Assembly (NCBI RefSeq): GCF_049933045.1
Contig: NZ_CP187926.1
Coordinates: 2,480,001-2,544,000 of the forward strand
Direction: 5' to 3'
DNA: 64,000 bases
Origin: Pseudocolwellia sp049933045
GTDB lineage: Bacteria; Pseudomonadota; Gammaproteobacteria; Enterobacterales; Alteromonadaceae
Shown: positions 38,190 through 48,198 of the stretch, in pieces
Position numbering within the stretch: the first letter of the stretch is position 1
How the letters are laid out: each line of letters opens with the position of its first letter
The notes under the pieces: model-generated
What the model saw: only the letters and a program-made list of their open reading frames with translations
Databases searched by the model: none
What the model was told of the DNA's origin: nothing
Position numbers and translations under genes: made by a program

Positions 38190-38225
38190 AAAACACTAAG
38201 TTCTTTAGGCTTAGTGTTTTTTTTG
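38190..38225 (+). terminator. Terminator of the alginate lyase gene
   Basis: AAAACACTAAG (38190-38200) pairs with CTTAGTGTTTT (38210-38220) and a T run continues to 38224. Confidence 0.88.
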
Positions 38226-38284
38226 TCTTAAATATAAAATTAATAGCGACCTACCTAGATCTTATCTATAAGCTTTATATATTT

Positions 38285-38896
38285 TTACTCATCTGTAAAC
38301 TTGAATACATGCAAAGCCAATTGCCATTTGATTGCCATTAATCTCAGCACTAAAATAATAGTAAAAGCGATTGATGCACTTATAATTGGTGACAAATAAG
38401 GAAGTAATAACACATAGGCAGAGCTACCTGCTACGGTACAAGCTGCATATAATTCTTTTCTGAATATGAGCGGTATTTCATTCGCCAGCACATCACGTAT
38501 CATGCCACCAAAACACCCCGTTATCGTGCCCATAATCACGGCTGTAAGTGGTGGAACTCCAACACCTAAAGCCTTTGCTGTACCCATAACAACAAATAAC
38601 GACAAACCAAAAGCATCAGCGATCTCTAAGGCTTTTTCAGGTAGTTTTTTAGAGCTATTGATCCATAAGATGGCGACTAAACTTGCAAAAATAATCGCGT
38701 ATATATAACTTGGCTGACTTACCCAAAACACAGGCACACCTAATAAAAGATCTCTAATCGTTCCGCCGCCGATTGCTGTAACCGCAGCTAAAACAATTAC
38801 ACCTATGCCATCCATTTTTTTCTGATAGGCAATAATAGCACCTGACAATGCAAAAACAGCACATCCGATAAGGTCAAACATCAGTAAGTAAGTCAT
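38285..38896 (-). CDS. TRIC-type cation channel / UPF0126 membrane protein
   Basis: A 203-residue membrane protein with seven hydrophobic segments and two repeats of the UPF0126 (TRIC) domain: LIGCAVFALSGAIIAYQKKMD with IGGGTIRDLLLG in the first half and GTITGCFGGMIRDVLANEIP in the second. The Gly-rich GGGxxRD/GGMxRD kinks are the family hallmark. Bacterial TRIC homologues form trimeric monovalent-cation channels. It is a lone gene with a poly-T leader. Confidence 0.9.
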   Translation of the reverse strand: MTYLLMFDLIGCAVFALSGAIIAYQKKMDGIGVIVLAAVTAIGGGTIRDLLLGVPVFWVSQPSYIYAIIFASLVAILWINSSKKLPEKALEIADAFGLSLFVVMGTAKALGVGVPPLTAVIMGTITGCFGGMIRDVLANEIPLIFRKELYAACTVAGSSAYVLLLPYLSPIISASIAFTIILVLRLMAIKWQLALHVFKFTDE

Positions 38897-38999
38897 TCTA
38901 TTTCTCTTATTTTTCTTATTTTTCTTAAACTTGGGGATAAACGATAATACTAAGCTAAATATTACATTAACACTTTAGCATCAAGCTAACATAAACAAC

Positions 39000-40238
39000 T
39001 TAATGCGTAAGGTGAGGTTTATTTCTATATTCTACCGACGCCATTTCAATTAATCGACTTTTAGTGCGTTCAAACTCAAACATTAATGAACCACTATTAT
39101 AAAGCTCACTTTGCGGTACATAGGCCGTAATAAATAAATTCATATTACCGTCGTAACATTCATCAACTAACGCAATGAAACGTCTAGCGGCATCATCCAT
39201 AGGCGCCAGCATAACTTCACGTTCGCCGGTACTGCCAGCTGAAATATTAATATTCGAACCATTATCTTCTGTACCTCGGGCTTTTATTCGCTCGTAAGAC
39301 TGTCCACTCATAGGCGGTACATTAAACAATAAAATGGTGCTGAACTGTTTTGCTAATTCTATGTAGTCAAAATGGCTACGTGGCCCTTGGCATAACGCTG
39401 TGAAATCAAAACAAATAACCTTCTCGCCCGCTTGTGTATTTTGAGCAATATAAGGTATTTCACGTCCTAAAATGTTGATAGTGTTATCTTGCATATTTTC
39501 ATGAATATTAGGTTGGGTATTATCTCGCTCAACCGACACTGCTTGCTTCAAATCAAATCGACTTAACAAGCTTTGATGCAAAACCACTTGCTGTTCAATA
39601 GATTGCTTTTCAGATAACTCAAAGTAATTTTGATCATAAGTTAATTCACGATGACGATGATCATGCTCGCCAGCTAACTGTAACGTATTGGTATGTTGTT
39701 CAATTGCTTTAATAGCAGGTAAAAAACGTTCACGTTGTAAGCCATTTCTGTACAACTCGTTTGGCGCACAATTACTGGTACTTACCACGACAATATTTAA
39801 CTCAAACATAAATTGCATCAAGTTACCAAGTAACATCGCATCACCAATGTCAGACACAAAAAACTCATCAAAACATAAAACACGATACTCACGACTAAAT
39901 GCTTCAGCAATAAGCTTTAACGGCTCAGCCTGTCCAGAAAGTATTTTAAGTTGGCGATGCACGTCTTGCATAAAATGATGAAAATGTTGTCGCTTGCATA
40001 AACTACTTGGCAAGCTATTTACAAACAAATCCATTAAAAACGTTTTACCGCGCCCTACTTTCCCCCATAAATAAACACCTTTAATGATTGCACTATGTGT
40101 AGCTTCAACATTTCTTGGCTGCAGCGCTTCATATAGTTGCTGCAGTAACTCAACGGCTTGTTGCTGTGAGTCGTCAAAGCGTATTTTATTAGCTCTCACT
40201 AAGTCTTGATATTGTTTAAGAGGAGAATTATTCGGCAT
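39000..40238 (-). CDS. zapE: ZapE/AFG1-type ATPase
   Basis: A 412-residue AAA-type ATPase. It has Walker A GVYLWGKVGRGKTFLMD (about 50-65), HFHHFMQDVHRQL, Walker B LCFDEFFVSDIGDAMLLG (about 118-135) and STSNCAPNELYRNGLQRERFLP. These are the signatures of ZapE, which acts on the FtsZ ring under stress. E. coli ZapE is about 375 residues; the extra here is a divergent segment around residues 240-310. It stands alone and is divergent from the cyclophilin gene. Confidence 0.92.
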   Translation of the reverse strand: MPNNSPLKQYQDLVRANKIRFDDSQQQAVELLQQLYEALQPRNVEATHSAIIKGVYLWGKVGRGKTFLMDLFVNSLPSSLCKRQHFHHFMQDVHRQLKILSGQAEPLKLIAEAFSREYRVLCFDEFFVSDIGDAMLLGNLMQFMFELNIVVVSTSNCAPNELYRNGLQRERFLPAIKAIEQHTNTLQLAGEHDHRHRELTYDQNYFELSEKQSIEQQVVLHQSLLSRFDLKQAVSVERDNTQPNIHENMQDNTINILGREIPYIAQNTQAGEKVICFDFTALCQGPRSHFDYIELAKQFSTILLFNVPPMSGQSYERIKARGTEDNGSNINISAGSTGEREVMLAPMDDAARRFIALVDECYDGNMNLFITAYVPQSELYNSGSLMFEFERTKSRLIEMASVEYRNKPHLTH

Positions 40239-40441
40239 AGTGTTTAAGCATAGTATCTAGGTGGAATGAATAACGCGCGTATTCTAGCGTAAAATAATCG
40301 GTTGGTCAGTGATTGTTATTATACAAATTGAAACATTTTTCATCATGTTCAGAATAAAATTTTAAGAGGTTAAAATAAACATCTGTTAAAGTAATATCAA
40401 TTTATTTGTTTTTCGTTTTATTCTAAGTAAAAGGTATTAAT

Positions 40442-41047
40442 GTGTTCAGAACTTCACTCTTTATTATTTCGGTAATTATGTCTTTTCAACTGCTAGCTGC
40501 AGGCACTAAAGGTCAATACATTCAGCCGAGCAACCTATCACCTAAAGTACGTATAGAAACCTCTATGGGAAATATTGTGCTTCAACTAGATCGCTATCGC
40601 GCTAAAATTACCGTTGATAACTTTTTAGGTTATGTATCACGTGGACAATACGATAAAACATTAGTGCATCGTGTAGAAGAAGGTTATTTAATTCAAGCGG
40701 GTGGTTTTATGACGAACTATGCTGAAATTGAACCCGATGCACCTATTTTTAATGAGTCTGGTAATGGCTTAAAAAACAAAGATGCCACCATTTCTATGGC
40801 GAAACAGTTAACGGATGCTCATTCAGCTACCAGTCAGTTTTTTATTAACTTAAATGATAATACTAATTTAGATCCTGGAAGATCATGGGGTTATGCGGTT
40901 TTTGGCGAAGTTATTGAAGGTTACGAAGTACTTGAAGCCATATCAGAGGTTGAAGTAGGTTACAGCGAGCAATTAGGTTATCCAACGGTGCCTAAGCAAA
41001 TGATAACGATATTAAGAGTTGTTATTCTTGATGAAGAAAAAGAGTAA
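40442..41047 (+). CDS. Periplasmic peptidyl-prolyl isomerase, cyclophilin type
   Basis: A 201-residue exported cyclophilin. The GTG at 40442 follows AAAGG and starts the signal peptide (FRTSLFIISVIMSFQLLAAG). The domain reads VRIETSMGNIVLQLD, TVDNFLGYVSRGQYDKTLVHR (family FxxTxFHRV with Val-His), GGFMTNYAE, TSQFFINLNDN and WGYAVFGEVIEG. The bacterial PpiA-type fold catalyses proline isomerisation during envelope-protein folding. It is a single gene. Confidence 0.9.
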   Translation: MFRTSLFIISVIMSFQLLAAGTKGQYIQPSNLSPKVRIETSMGNIVLQLDRYRAKITVDNFLGYVSRGQYDKTLVHRVEEGYLIQAGGFMTNYAEIEPDAPIFNESGNGLKNKDATISMAKQLTDAHSATSQFFINLNDNTNLDPGRSWGYAVFGEVIEGYEVLEAISEVEVGYSEQLGYPTVPKQMITILRVVILDEEKE

Positions 41048-41059
41048 TAAACTTTATGT

Positions 41060-41096
41060 AAAAAAGCCCTAAACCTTATGTGTAAAGTTTAGGGCT
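41060..41096 (-). terminator. Terminator shared by ppi and the second TonB receptor gene
   Basis: AGCCCTAAAC (41065-41074) pairs with GTTTAGGGCT (41087-41096). On the minus strand a run of T follows, so it best serves the receptor gene ending at 41172; the cyclophilin gene converges on it. Confidence 0.82.
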
Positions 41097-41171
41097 AATA
41101 ATTATCTATTTAACCTCAACTATCCGTTAAACAATTATTTACGCCATGTTTAACAATTGCTTAAGTAAGAA

Positions 41172-43304
41172 TTAAAACTGGTAAGTTACTTTTACACTAC
41201 CCGTAACTGGTGCTCCATAAAAGCCTACATTCTTTAAGCTGGTAATATATTTTTCATCAGTGATATTATTAATATTGGCTTGTAGGCTCAGCTTCTCTGA
41301 TATATCCCAACGAGCAAAAACATTAAGTAATAAATATGAATCTTGCTTAACGGTTGCCGCTGCATTTTCAACTTTTGATTGCCACTTACCACCTAAACCA
41401 AAGGTTAATTCAGACATTTCTGGTAAGTTATAATCTAATGAAAACTTAACAAGATCTTTTGGTTCCCAAGCACTTGTATTTTCACCAAACCCATCTTCTA
41501 TGTCTAAGAAAGTATAAGCAAAGTAAGTGTTTAAGTTATCCGTGATATGACCCACAACTTCAAACTCAAAACCTTCAGTTTCCATTGTTGTGCCTTCATA
41601 ATAATAATCACCCGCAGTGTTCAAACCAGCAAAGACAGATACGTTTTCTTGCTCCGCGCTAAATACCGAGAAAGTAGCAAGTAGGTTGTCATCAAACCAT
41701 TGAGTTTTTACACCCACTTCATAGTTAATGCCTTTACTCGGATCTAAAAAATGTCCGTCAAAGTCCGTTTGCTCTTGCGGTTGATAAATGTCTGAATAAC
41801 CTATGTAAACATTAACATCTTCATTAATCGAATAAGTCGCAGCAAGGTAAGGGCTAATTTCGCTTTCTTCATTATCAACAGCTCCACCTGCGTTATAACC
41901 TTTACGGGTATAGTCAATCGCATTAAAGCCAGCAATAACAAATAAATCGTCAGTTATGTTCACCTTAGTTGAACCAAATATGCGTGTTAACGTCACATCA
42001 AGTTCAGAGTATTTAACTTTATCTAACCATTCAGGTTCAGGAATAGCATCAGAGCTTGTTGAATAGGGAAAAGCAGGAGTAAATAATACGGTATTACCTG
42101 CATAGTCAATATAAGGTGCGTCAGCTACTGCCACATTACTGTAGGAAGTATCTGTGCTTTTAGATGTACTCGCACCGAACATTACTTCATGTTGTTTACC
42201 TGCTAAATCGTATTTACCTTTAACCGTTAAATCAAATAAGTTAGCACTAAATTCAGAATCATAACGCCCAGGTAAACCAACTAAACCTAAGTTTGTTTGG
42301 CTGTCAAAAGCGCCAAGAGCATCATAAACATAAAACAATTTACTTTGATCGTCTGAATCTTGTCTGTTGTAGGTAGTTTTAATCTCCCAATCATTATCAA
42401 ATGTATAAGTATATTCAGCAAAAAAGTTAGTATTAATAGTGTCCCACATCGTCCAATCTTGGGTTGTGCTCGTACCTACATCAAAGTCAGCTTGTGTACC
42501 ATCAGCATAAGCTAATGGTAAACCGCCCCACATAACACCATCACTATTTGCATCTTGATGAGATGCGCCAAACGCTATTGTTGAGTTATCAGAGATTTGA
42601 CCATCAACCACAACAGATATATAACCGCGATCATCTTCTAAAGCATCAAGGTATGAGTTTGAATCTTCTAATACTGCAACTACACGTGCTGCCCAGCTAC
42701 CACTGTCAGTCAGTAAAAATGAATAGTCAGCTTCAACGCGCTTTAATCCATATGTACCCACTGATACACCAACTTCACCTTCATTTTCATTCGTTGGACG
42801 TTTACGTACGTAGTTAATAGTACCTGCAGAATTACCTACACCTGTTAACTGGCCGTTAGCACCACGAATTATTTCAATTTCTTCATAGCCGTAACTTTCT
42901 ACAGCACCAGTAACAAGACCCCAACCATTAGGTAAGCCTATACCGTCTATTTGAGTGCTTTTAATATCGAAACCACGTGACGTATATCGAGTACGATTCG
43001 TCTCGCCTTGTTCTACTGTTATACCTGTCGCCATTTGAATAGCATCATTAACACTTGTTGCTGCAAAGTTTTTAATTTGATCTGAGCTTATAACACTGAT
43101 TGATTGAGGTGTTTCATTTAACTCGAGTGTTAAACCTGTAGCACCTTGGCTTACACGGTCTTGACGAACACCTAAAATTAAAATTTCTTCTACGTCTTTA
43201 TCAGACTTTTCAATGTTTTTTTCTGATTCCATTGCATATGCTGAACTTGACAATCCCATAGCCAAAGTAAGCGACGACAATACAAAAAAATGCTTAGACT
43301 TCAT
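41172..43304 (-). CDS. TonB-dependent siderophore receptor (FhuE/FpvA-like)
   Basis: A receptor of about 710 residues. The ATG at 43304 has AAGGG upstream and gives signal peptide MKSKHFFVLSSLTLAMGLSSSAYA; an ATG 16 codons upstream lacks such support. Plug-domain features are LELNETPQSISVISSDQI, INDAIQMATGITVEQGETNRTRYTSRGFDIKSTQIDG (split here by residues 95-135) and IIRGANGQLTGVGNSAGTINYVRK. This is the TonB-siderophore subclass. The barrel ends KVTYQF. A Fur box lies 67-88 bp upstream. Confidence 0.93.
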   Translation of the reverse strand: MKSKHFFVLSSLTLAMGLSSSAYAMESEKNIEKSDKDVEEILILGVRQDRVSQGATGLTLELNETPQSISVISSDQIKNFAATSVNDAIQMATGITVEQGETNRTRYTSRGFDIKSTQIDGIGLPNGWGLVTGAVESYGYEEIEIIRGANGQLTGVGNSAGTINYVRKRPTNENEGEVGVSVGTYGLKRVEADYSFLLTDSGSWAARVVAVLEDSNSYLDALEDDRGYISVVVDGQISDNSTIAFGASHQDANSDGVMWGGLPLAYADGTQADFDVGTSTTQDWTMWDTINTNFFAEYTYTFDNDWEIKTTYNRQDSDDQSKLFYVYDALGAFDSQTNLGLVGLPGRYDSEFSANLFDLTVKGKYDLAGKQHEVMFGASTSKSTDTSYSNVAVADAPYIDYAGNTVLFTPAFPYSTSSDAIPEPEWLDKVKYSELDVTLTRIFGSTKVNITDDLFVIAGFNAIDYTRKGYNAGGAVDNEESEISPYLAATYSINEDVNVYIGYSDIYQPQEQTDFDGHFLDPSKGINYEVGVKTQWFDDNLLATFSVFSAEQENVSVFAGLNTAGDYYYEGTTMETEGFEFEVVGHITDNLNTYFAYTFLDIEDGFGENTSAWEPKDLVKFSLDYNLPEMSELTFGLGGKWQSKVENAAATVKQDSYLLLNVFARWDISEKLSLQANINNITDEKYITSLKNVGFYGAPVTGSVKVTYQF

Positions 43305-43624
43305 GTTTAAATACCCTTGTGTTAATAATGTGTAAATAATTTTTGAGAGCATTATACATACAAATAACTCAAATGATAATGATTATCAAAAGCATTTAAT
43401 TAAATGAATGAAAATCATTGCTATTAATATGTATACAGAGGGATAATATTTATAAATACATAGAAAAGCACTTAAAGGCTTAAATGTTTATGCGCTGTTT
43501 TATCAATAACATTTTGAGATGGGGATATTAAAAATCTAATATTTATTAAGTAGATAATCTATATAAATATAAGTGCTTATGTCTTAAGATTTTTGGATTA
43601 AGATTGAAGTATTAAAGCTTACAA
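43305..43624. promoter_or_regulatory. Gene-free stretch with Fur box at 43371-43392
   Basis: AAATGATAATGATTATCAAA (from 43371) contains the palindrome GATAATGATTATC, a near-perfect Fur site in the receptor promoter. A second AAATCATTGC half-site follows near 43411. Beyond that the stretch up to the unknown protein's stop is AT-rich without recognised features. Confidence 0.85.
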
Positions 43625-45604
43625 CTATTTATCCATGAAAAAGTTTACCTTACTTAATTCAACATTATATTCGCGCTTTAGTTTTTCATTATTTTCAAGC
43701 TTATCTAAATCACCAATAAGGGTAATTAACTTATCGTGTGAATGATGGTTGGTTACTTTAAAGTCTTCAGGTTCCCCTTCATCTTCAACTCGTTCACGTT
43801 TATCCATATCATGGCTGTTCTCATTAGTTTCAAGCCATATTTCATCAATCAATCTAATTTTACTTTCAGACATTTGATTTTCGGTTCGTTCCATCATCAA
43901 CTCATATTGGCCAGGATTTTTTCCTTCTCGATAAAGCTTTTGATCTATATTCACTTCATGCTTTTGATCTAAACCAACCAATTCTTCACTTTGTATCACA
44001 GCACCGATTTGATAGTTCTCAGACTTATCATAATAATCAGGACGGCTTAGCTGATAGTCAAAGTGAGTATTTACTGACTTACTTTGATTAACTTTATGTA
44101 ACTTCCCTGATTGATGCTCTTCGGTCACTTGGCTTAAATCAATAGTAGTTTTAGGGTTGATTTTTTCTCCGACAACAGCAAAAGAAAATGTCGAATCAAA
44201 GTCAGCTAGTTTTGAAATACCAGCACCTAATGTATTTCTTACATCACTACTAACCTCATTTTTTTCTGCAGTGTTAGCTTCACTATTCGCATCCGTTTTA
44301 AGCCCTTGGTAGCGTGAGTCATTAGTGATTATATTATCAACTAAGTCTGCTACCATATTACGGCTATTTAGAAATTGATTAGCTGCACTAGATTCTATTT
44401 GGCTATAACGTTCGGCCGCTGAAGACATACTCGAAAAAGCCTCTTTAAATAATGCAAAACCCTCTCGCATATTCGTATCGTCAGTCTTACCAAATGCCGA
44501 CGATTTACCATCGACAGTACTATTATTTCGACTATCTTCAAGATTAGAATCAAGTGCCGCTAAGTATTGCTGCATTTGCGTAACATCACTGCCTCCATAA
44601 GCAGACATAGACACAGAAAAGTCGACAACTTTTGAGCCATTCTTTGATTCAAAGTCAAAGTTTTGTTGATGCGCCACTTGATCAAACTGATAACTTAAAT
44701 CAATACTTCGTGGTGATGAGTTATTGCCTGAATTTGTAGAAAGAGTTAAATCAAAGTCAGACAGTTGCTGATGATTAATACCAGACAAAAATCCTAAACT
44801 CATATCAGCCTGATTGGCACCACCCAACGGATCAAAGCTATTTTCACTTACCTTAAAAAACTCATCTGCCATTGCACCAACGCCCGACATAATTTCAGTT
44901 AACGCTTTATGCTCAGCTTCTGACAACTCACCTTCTACTTGATAACTAACATTCAGCGCGTTGGCTGATTGATCAACATTTTCATCATATCCTTGCGATG
45001 AATTAAAGGTGATATTAATAACATCGCCTTCTTTAGTTTTTACCGATAATTCAAAAACATAATTTTTATTATCTGAATTGTTTAGATTAATAATGCCATT
45101 TTTGTAGCCGTCTACAACATGATCAACACGCTGTTGGCTAGTCGCCAAAAATGACTTTTGTTCATGCCCTAGTTGACCTATATCAGATAAAATATCGCTA
45201 GTATTAGCATAAGCCTGATGCACATTTTTAACTGAATAATTCAAACGTTCCATCAACTTGTCGCTACTCTCATTATTGAGTAAACCTTCTTGTTGGCTGG
45301 TTAATACTTTACGTATCGCTAACTCTTCAGTTGAAGACTTATAATCAAAAGCTTGTACGTTGTTTAGTGTCGCGTTTGAAGTAGTGTCTGATAGGGTAGA
45401 AATAGATGTGATCTGTTGCTGAAGCAGTTGATCCAACTCTTCATCGCCAAGTGACTGATTTTTTAGCTGTAGTTCATTAAGAGCTTGAACCATTTCAGGT
45501 TCAATATTTTTAAGTTCGTCGCTTAAGGTATGTGTGGTGTTTTGATTAAGCTGGGCAAGCGAGTTTATTAAGTCTGTTTGACTCGCCGAAATATTGTTCA
45601 TCAT
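43625..45604 (-). CDS. Large cytosolic or unconventionally exported protein of unknown function
   Basis: A protein of about 659 residues that I do not recognise. The ATG at 45604 (AAGGAT five bases upstream) is preferred to an upstream GTG. It has no signal peptide, membrane helix or cysteine. It is Asn/Ser/Asp/Gln-rich. The N-terminal 160 residues are helical (NSLAQLNQNTTHTLSDEL, YANTSDILSDIGQLGHEQ); beta-rich segments follow, such as FELSVKTKEGDVINITF, SIDLSYQFDQ and VDFSVSMSAYGG, and the C-terminus is charged. Absence of Cys and the composition recall hook-, filament- or T1SS-exported proteins. No flagellar or secretion genes adjoin it. Confidence 0.7.
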   Translation of the reverse strand: MMNNISASQTDLINSLAQLNQNTTHTLSDELKNIEPEMVQALNELQLKNQSLGDEELDQLLQQQITSISTLSDTTSNATLNNVQAFDYKSSTEELAIRKVLTSQQEGLLNNESSDKLMERLNYSVKNVHQAYANTSDILSDIGQLGHEQKSFLATSQQRVDHVVDGYKNGIINLNNSDNKNYVFELSVKTKEGDVINITFNSSQGYDENVDQSANALNVSYQVEGELSEAEHKALTEIMSGVGAMADEFFKVSENSFDPLGGANQADMSLGFLSGINHQQLSDFDLTLSTNSGNNSSPRSIDLSYQFDQVAHQQNFDFESKNGSKVVDFSVSMSAYGGSDVTQMQQYLAALDSNLEDSRNNSTVDGKSSAFGKTDDTNMREGFALFKEAFSSMSSAAERYSQIESSAANQFLNSRNMVADLVDNIITNDSRYQGLKTDANSEANTAEKNEVSSDVRNTLGAGISKLADFDSTFSFAVVGEKINPKTTIDLSQVTEEHQSGKLHKVNQSKSVNTHFDYQLSRPDYYDKSENYQIGAVIQSEELVGLDQKHEVNIDQKLYREGKNPGQYELMMERTENQMSESKIRLIDEIWLETNENSHDMDKRERVEDEGEPEDFKVTNHHSHDKLITLIGDLDKLENNEKLKREYNVELSKVNFFMDK

Positions 45605-45829
45605 GATTATCCTTAACCTAAAACCCACATAATATTTATATCGGATAATGGTTTAAAACCTTTAATGATATAAACGTATTTTTTCGTTTTATTTTTCTAT
45701 AAATAAATACTAAGTAGAGCGAGGCTAAATGATCTGATTACACTTGATAATGAGGAGAAAAATGTAAAACTAAAATGAAAGGAAATCATAGCTGACCTCC
45801 TTTAAATGGTAAGCTAATACTTGATAAAG

Positions 45830-46384
45830 TTATTCAGTAAAAGTTACCGTACCATCAGTTATTTGAAAGCTATTTTGACCGTATCCAGGTAACGAAGGAC
45901 AGTTATTGATCACGCCTCTTAATACCATAAAGCTTCCTGCTTCAACATCGGCATAAATACCTGTTCCGCCTACTATATTTAATATTTCTTCAACTTCAAA
46001 AGGAGTAGAACCTGTGCCATTTTCACACGTAGGATCACCTGCGAAAATGTTAGTAATAGAGTCATGCGCAGTATACAAAACACCTGTACGATTTTTATTA
46101 ACAAATGTATGAGTTAACGTAAAATCAGGGTTCAAAATACCTCTAATAGCACCGTCTAGAACAAGCCCAAATCGATGATGTCTAGATCCTCTATGACCAT
46201 TGTTATGCCTACCACCTCTATTCGTCATTAATACAGCCTTAAACTGACCCAGCTGTTCTGTTTCAGAAATAGAAAGTGTTTCTGCGTAACCACGTACTAC
46301 ATCGTAACTTTGAGTTGAGTTATGTGCTGAAGCACCAAAACTGGTTAAAGATAATAAAGCGGCACTAATGATTGTTTTTTTCAT
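45830..46384 (-). CDS. Secreted small beta-barrel protein (allene-oxide-cyclase-like)
   Basis: A 184-residue exported protein with signal peptide MKKTIISAALLSLTSFGASA. The mature part has a Gly/His/Arg-rich insert (NRGGRHNNGHRGSRHHRF, about 54-71) and later IVGGTGIYADVEAGSFMV and FQITDGTVTFTE, a pattern found in calycin-like allene oxide cyclase-barrel proteins, which in bacteria have no known reaction. Two Cys (about 120 and 166) could form a disulfide. It is a single gene with poor resemblance to named families, so the fold assignment is moderate. Confidence 0.6.
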   Translation of the reverse strand: MKKTIISAALLSLTSFGASAHNSTQSYDVVRGYAETLSISETEQLGQFKAVLMTNRGGRHNNGHRGSRHHRFGLVLDGAIRGILNPDFTLTHTFVNKNRTGVLYTAHDSITNIFAGDPTCENGTGSTPFEVEEILNIVGGTGIYADVEAGSFMVLRGVINNCPSLPGYGQNSFQITDGTVTFTE

Positions 46385-47037
46385 AATAATATTCCTTTAA
46401 TTTTAATAATATCCATTTGTTTTTATTGTAATGTTAATTTTTATCTATGTTTTAAAAGAGCACATTGCATGCAAGCCTTTAAAAAACAAAGAAAAATACC
46501 ACAGGGGTTAATGAGTAGCAATAAGCTTTATAGTAATTAATACCATTATTACAAAACTTTATAATGTACTAAGTTACTCACTGCCTTTAACTCTTTAATA
46601 CAGCTACCCATAACTCCTGAGATACAAAACTTAAGCGTAATAGGTTTAATTAATATTTCCACTGAGTTATTGATTAATTTACTAATTTATTAATATTGGG
46701 TGCTTCTAGCTTAGACCTTATGCCTATTTTTAATAGAACAAAGGGATACTGTATACAAAGCTATAAAAAAACATTTAGAACATGTGTTCTTCCAAATATA
46801 TAATTACAAACTAAACACTTGAAACAAAACAATTAAATAATAAGTAACATTGTACTAACTTGGTTATTCACTTCTAGTTTGTAGCTCAAAAAAAAAAGCT
46901 ATTCAAAAACGCATATATAAATTTTAATTAGCCTATATATTGACCCCAACCATCTTAAAAAAGTACCATATAGAACTTTAAGTTGAATTACATTCCAAAT
47001 GGGATTAACATAACAATGTAACTTAAAGAGGTTTATT
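46385..47037. promoter_or_regulatory. AT-rich gene-free stretch upstream of the toxin-antitoxin pair
   Basis: The stretch contains the leader of the secreted protein on the left and the promoter region of the antitoxin gene on the right. One dyad was seen: AGAACA (46777-46782) with TGTTCT (46785-46790), separated by 2 bases, a form typical of repressor sites. It is about 250 bp before the antitoxin ATG, so its owner is unclear. Nothing else was recognised. Confidence 0.4.
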
Positions 47038-47433
47038 ATGTTAACGACTCAAGCAAACTCTAATATTAATAATCAAGCGGGTGCAGCACTAAAAGTTGTA
47101 CTTAATATTTTTGATAAATGGAATTGCTCTAGCGCAGAAAAGAAAGAAATTTTGGGCATGTCTCATTCAACCTTTCATCGAAATATAAAAGACCCATTAA
47201 ATGCCAAGCTAAGCAACGACCAGATTGAGCGGATTAGTTATATATTAAATATACATCAGGCATTGCGTATGGTGTTTTCTAACAGCGAAAATATTTACGG
47301 CTTTATGCGCATGGAAAATAACAATCCTTACTTTAATGGTAGAACGCCTTTATCAATTATTGCTACGGGATCATTTGGTGCACTATATGAAGTATTTAAA
47401 CGTATAGACATAATGCGTGGCGGACAATGGTAA
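47038..47433 (+). CDS. Xre/MbcA/ParS-type antitoxin
   Basis: A 131-residue antitoxin of the DUF2384 group. An N-terminal helix-turn-helix-like region (about 25-65, CSSAEKKEILGMSHSTFHRN) precedes the toxin-binding MbcA/ParS domain (about 70-131): DQIERISYILNIHQALRMVF, YGFMRMENNNPYFNGRTPL and the terminal VFKRIDIMRGGQW. It neutralises the RES toxin encoded next and probably represses its own promoter. The last codons overlap the toxin start by 7 bp. Confidence 0.9.
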   Translation: MLTTQANSNINNQAGAALKVVLNIFDKWNCSSAEKKEILGMSHSTFHRNIKDPLNAKLSNDQIERISYILNIHQALRMVFSNSENIYGFMRMENNNPYFNGRTPLSIIATGSFGALYEVFKRIDIMRGGQW

Positions 47434-48113
47434 AACATAAATACCAAACACTGAACGCCAAACAAGCGTATCGTTTAGTTAATTCTAAGTTTCCACCAGA
47501 GTCATTATTCGACGATGTTGCCGACGAGCAAGAGTTCGATGCTATTTATGCGATCCAAGCATTAACCAACCCACGCATACAGCATGAATGTGGCAATATA
47601 GCTTTGCTATCTAAAGGTGAAATCCCTTTTGGTATCCAAGGAGTTAACTACGCAACCGCCCCTTTCACACATATAAATCCAGATGGTTCACGTTTTAGCG
47701 ATGGCACATACGGTATGTTATATGCTGCCGATACCATACAAACAGCCATTGCTGAAACCAAATACCATCAAGAAAAAGCATTTCAAAATATTGTAGGGTT
47801 ACATTACGACACAGTAATCATGCGAGGTATTGCGGTTAGCTTTTCAGGCAAGGTAGTAAATGCTATTAATAATGAAGCTATTCATGTGACAAACGATTAC
47901 ACCAACTCTAGAATATTTGGCAATACATTACGTAAAAATAATGAGTTAGGTATTTACTATAAATCGGTAAGGAATGAAGGCGCATTTTGTTGGGGATTAT
48001 TCTCTCCAAGTACTGTGCATTCAGCTATTCAAACAAAACATTTTGAGTTTGTTTATAACGGCAAATGTATTTCAAGTGTAAGAGAAATATCAATAGTTAC
48101 ATCAACAACATAA
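47427..48113 (+). CDS. RES-domain toxin
   Basis: A 228-residue RES toxin. Characteristic are Arg/Gly positions in NYATAPFTHINPDGSRFSDG (about 75-94), then GMLYAADTIQTAIAETKYH with the catalytic Glu, and the late GAFCWGLFSPS. RES toxins degrade NAD+ or transfer ADP-ribose and halt growth. The start ATG overlaps the antitoxin stop (ATGGTAA), a coupled toxin-antitoxin pair. It appears intact. Confidence 0.9.
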   Translation: MVKHKYQTLNAKQAYRLVNSKFPPESLFDDVADEQEFDAIYAIQALTNPRIQHECGNIALLSKGEIPFGIQGVNYATAPFTHINPDGSRFSDGTYGMLYAADTIQTAIAETKYHQEKAFQNIVGLHYDTVIMRGIAVSFSGKVVNAINNEAIHVTNDYTNSRIFGNTLRKNNELGIYYKSVRNEGAFCWGLFSPSTVHSAIQTKHFEFVYNGKCISSVREISIVTSTT

Positions 48114-48198
48114 TTTCTTAAAAAATCCCCTTATTCACTTCGCTTTTTAGTTCCTACTGTTTTATTATGCTGCCCACACAACAAAGGGAGTTAAGCTT

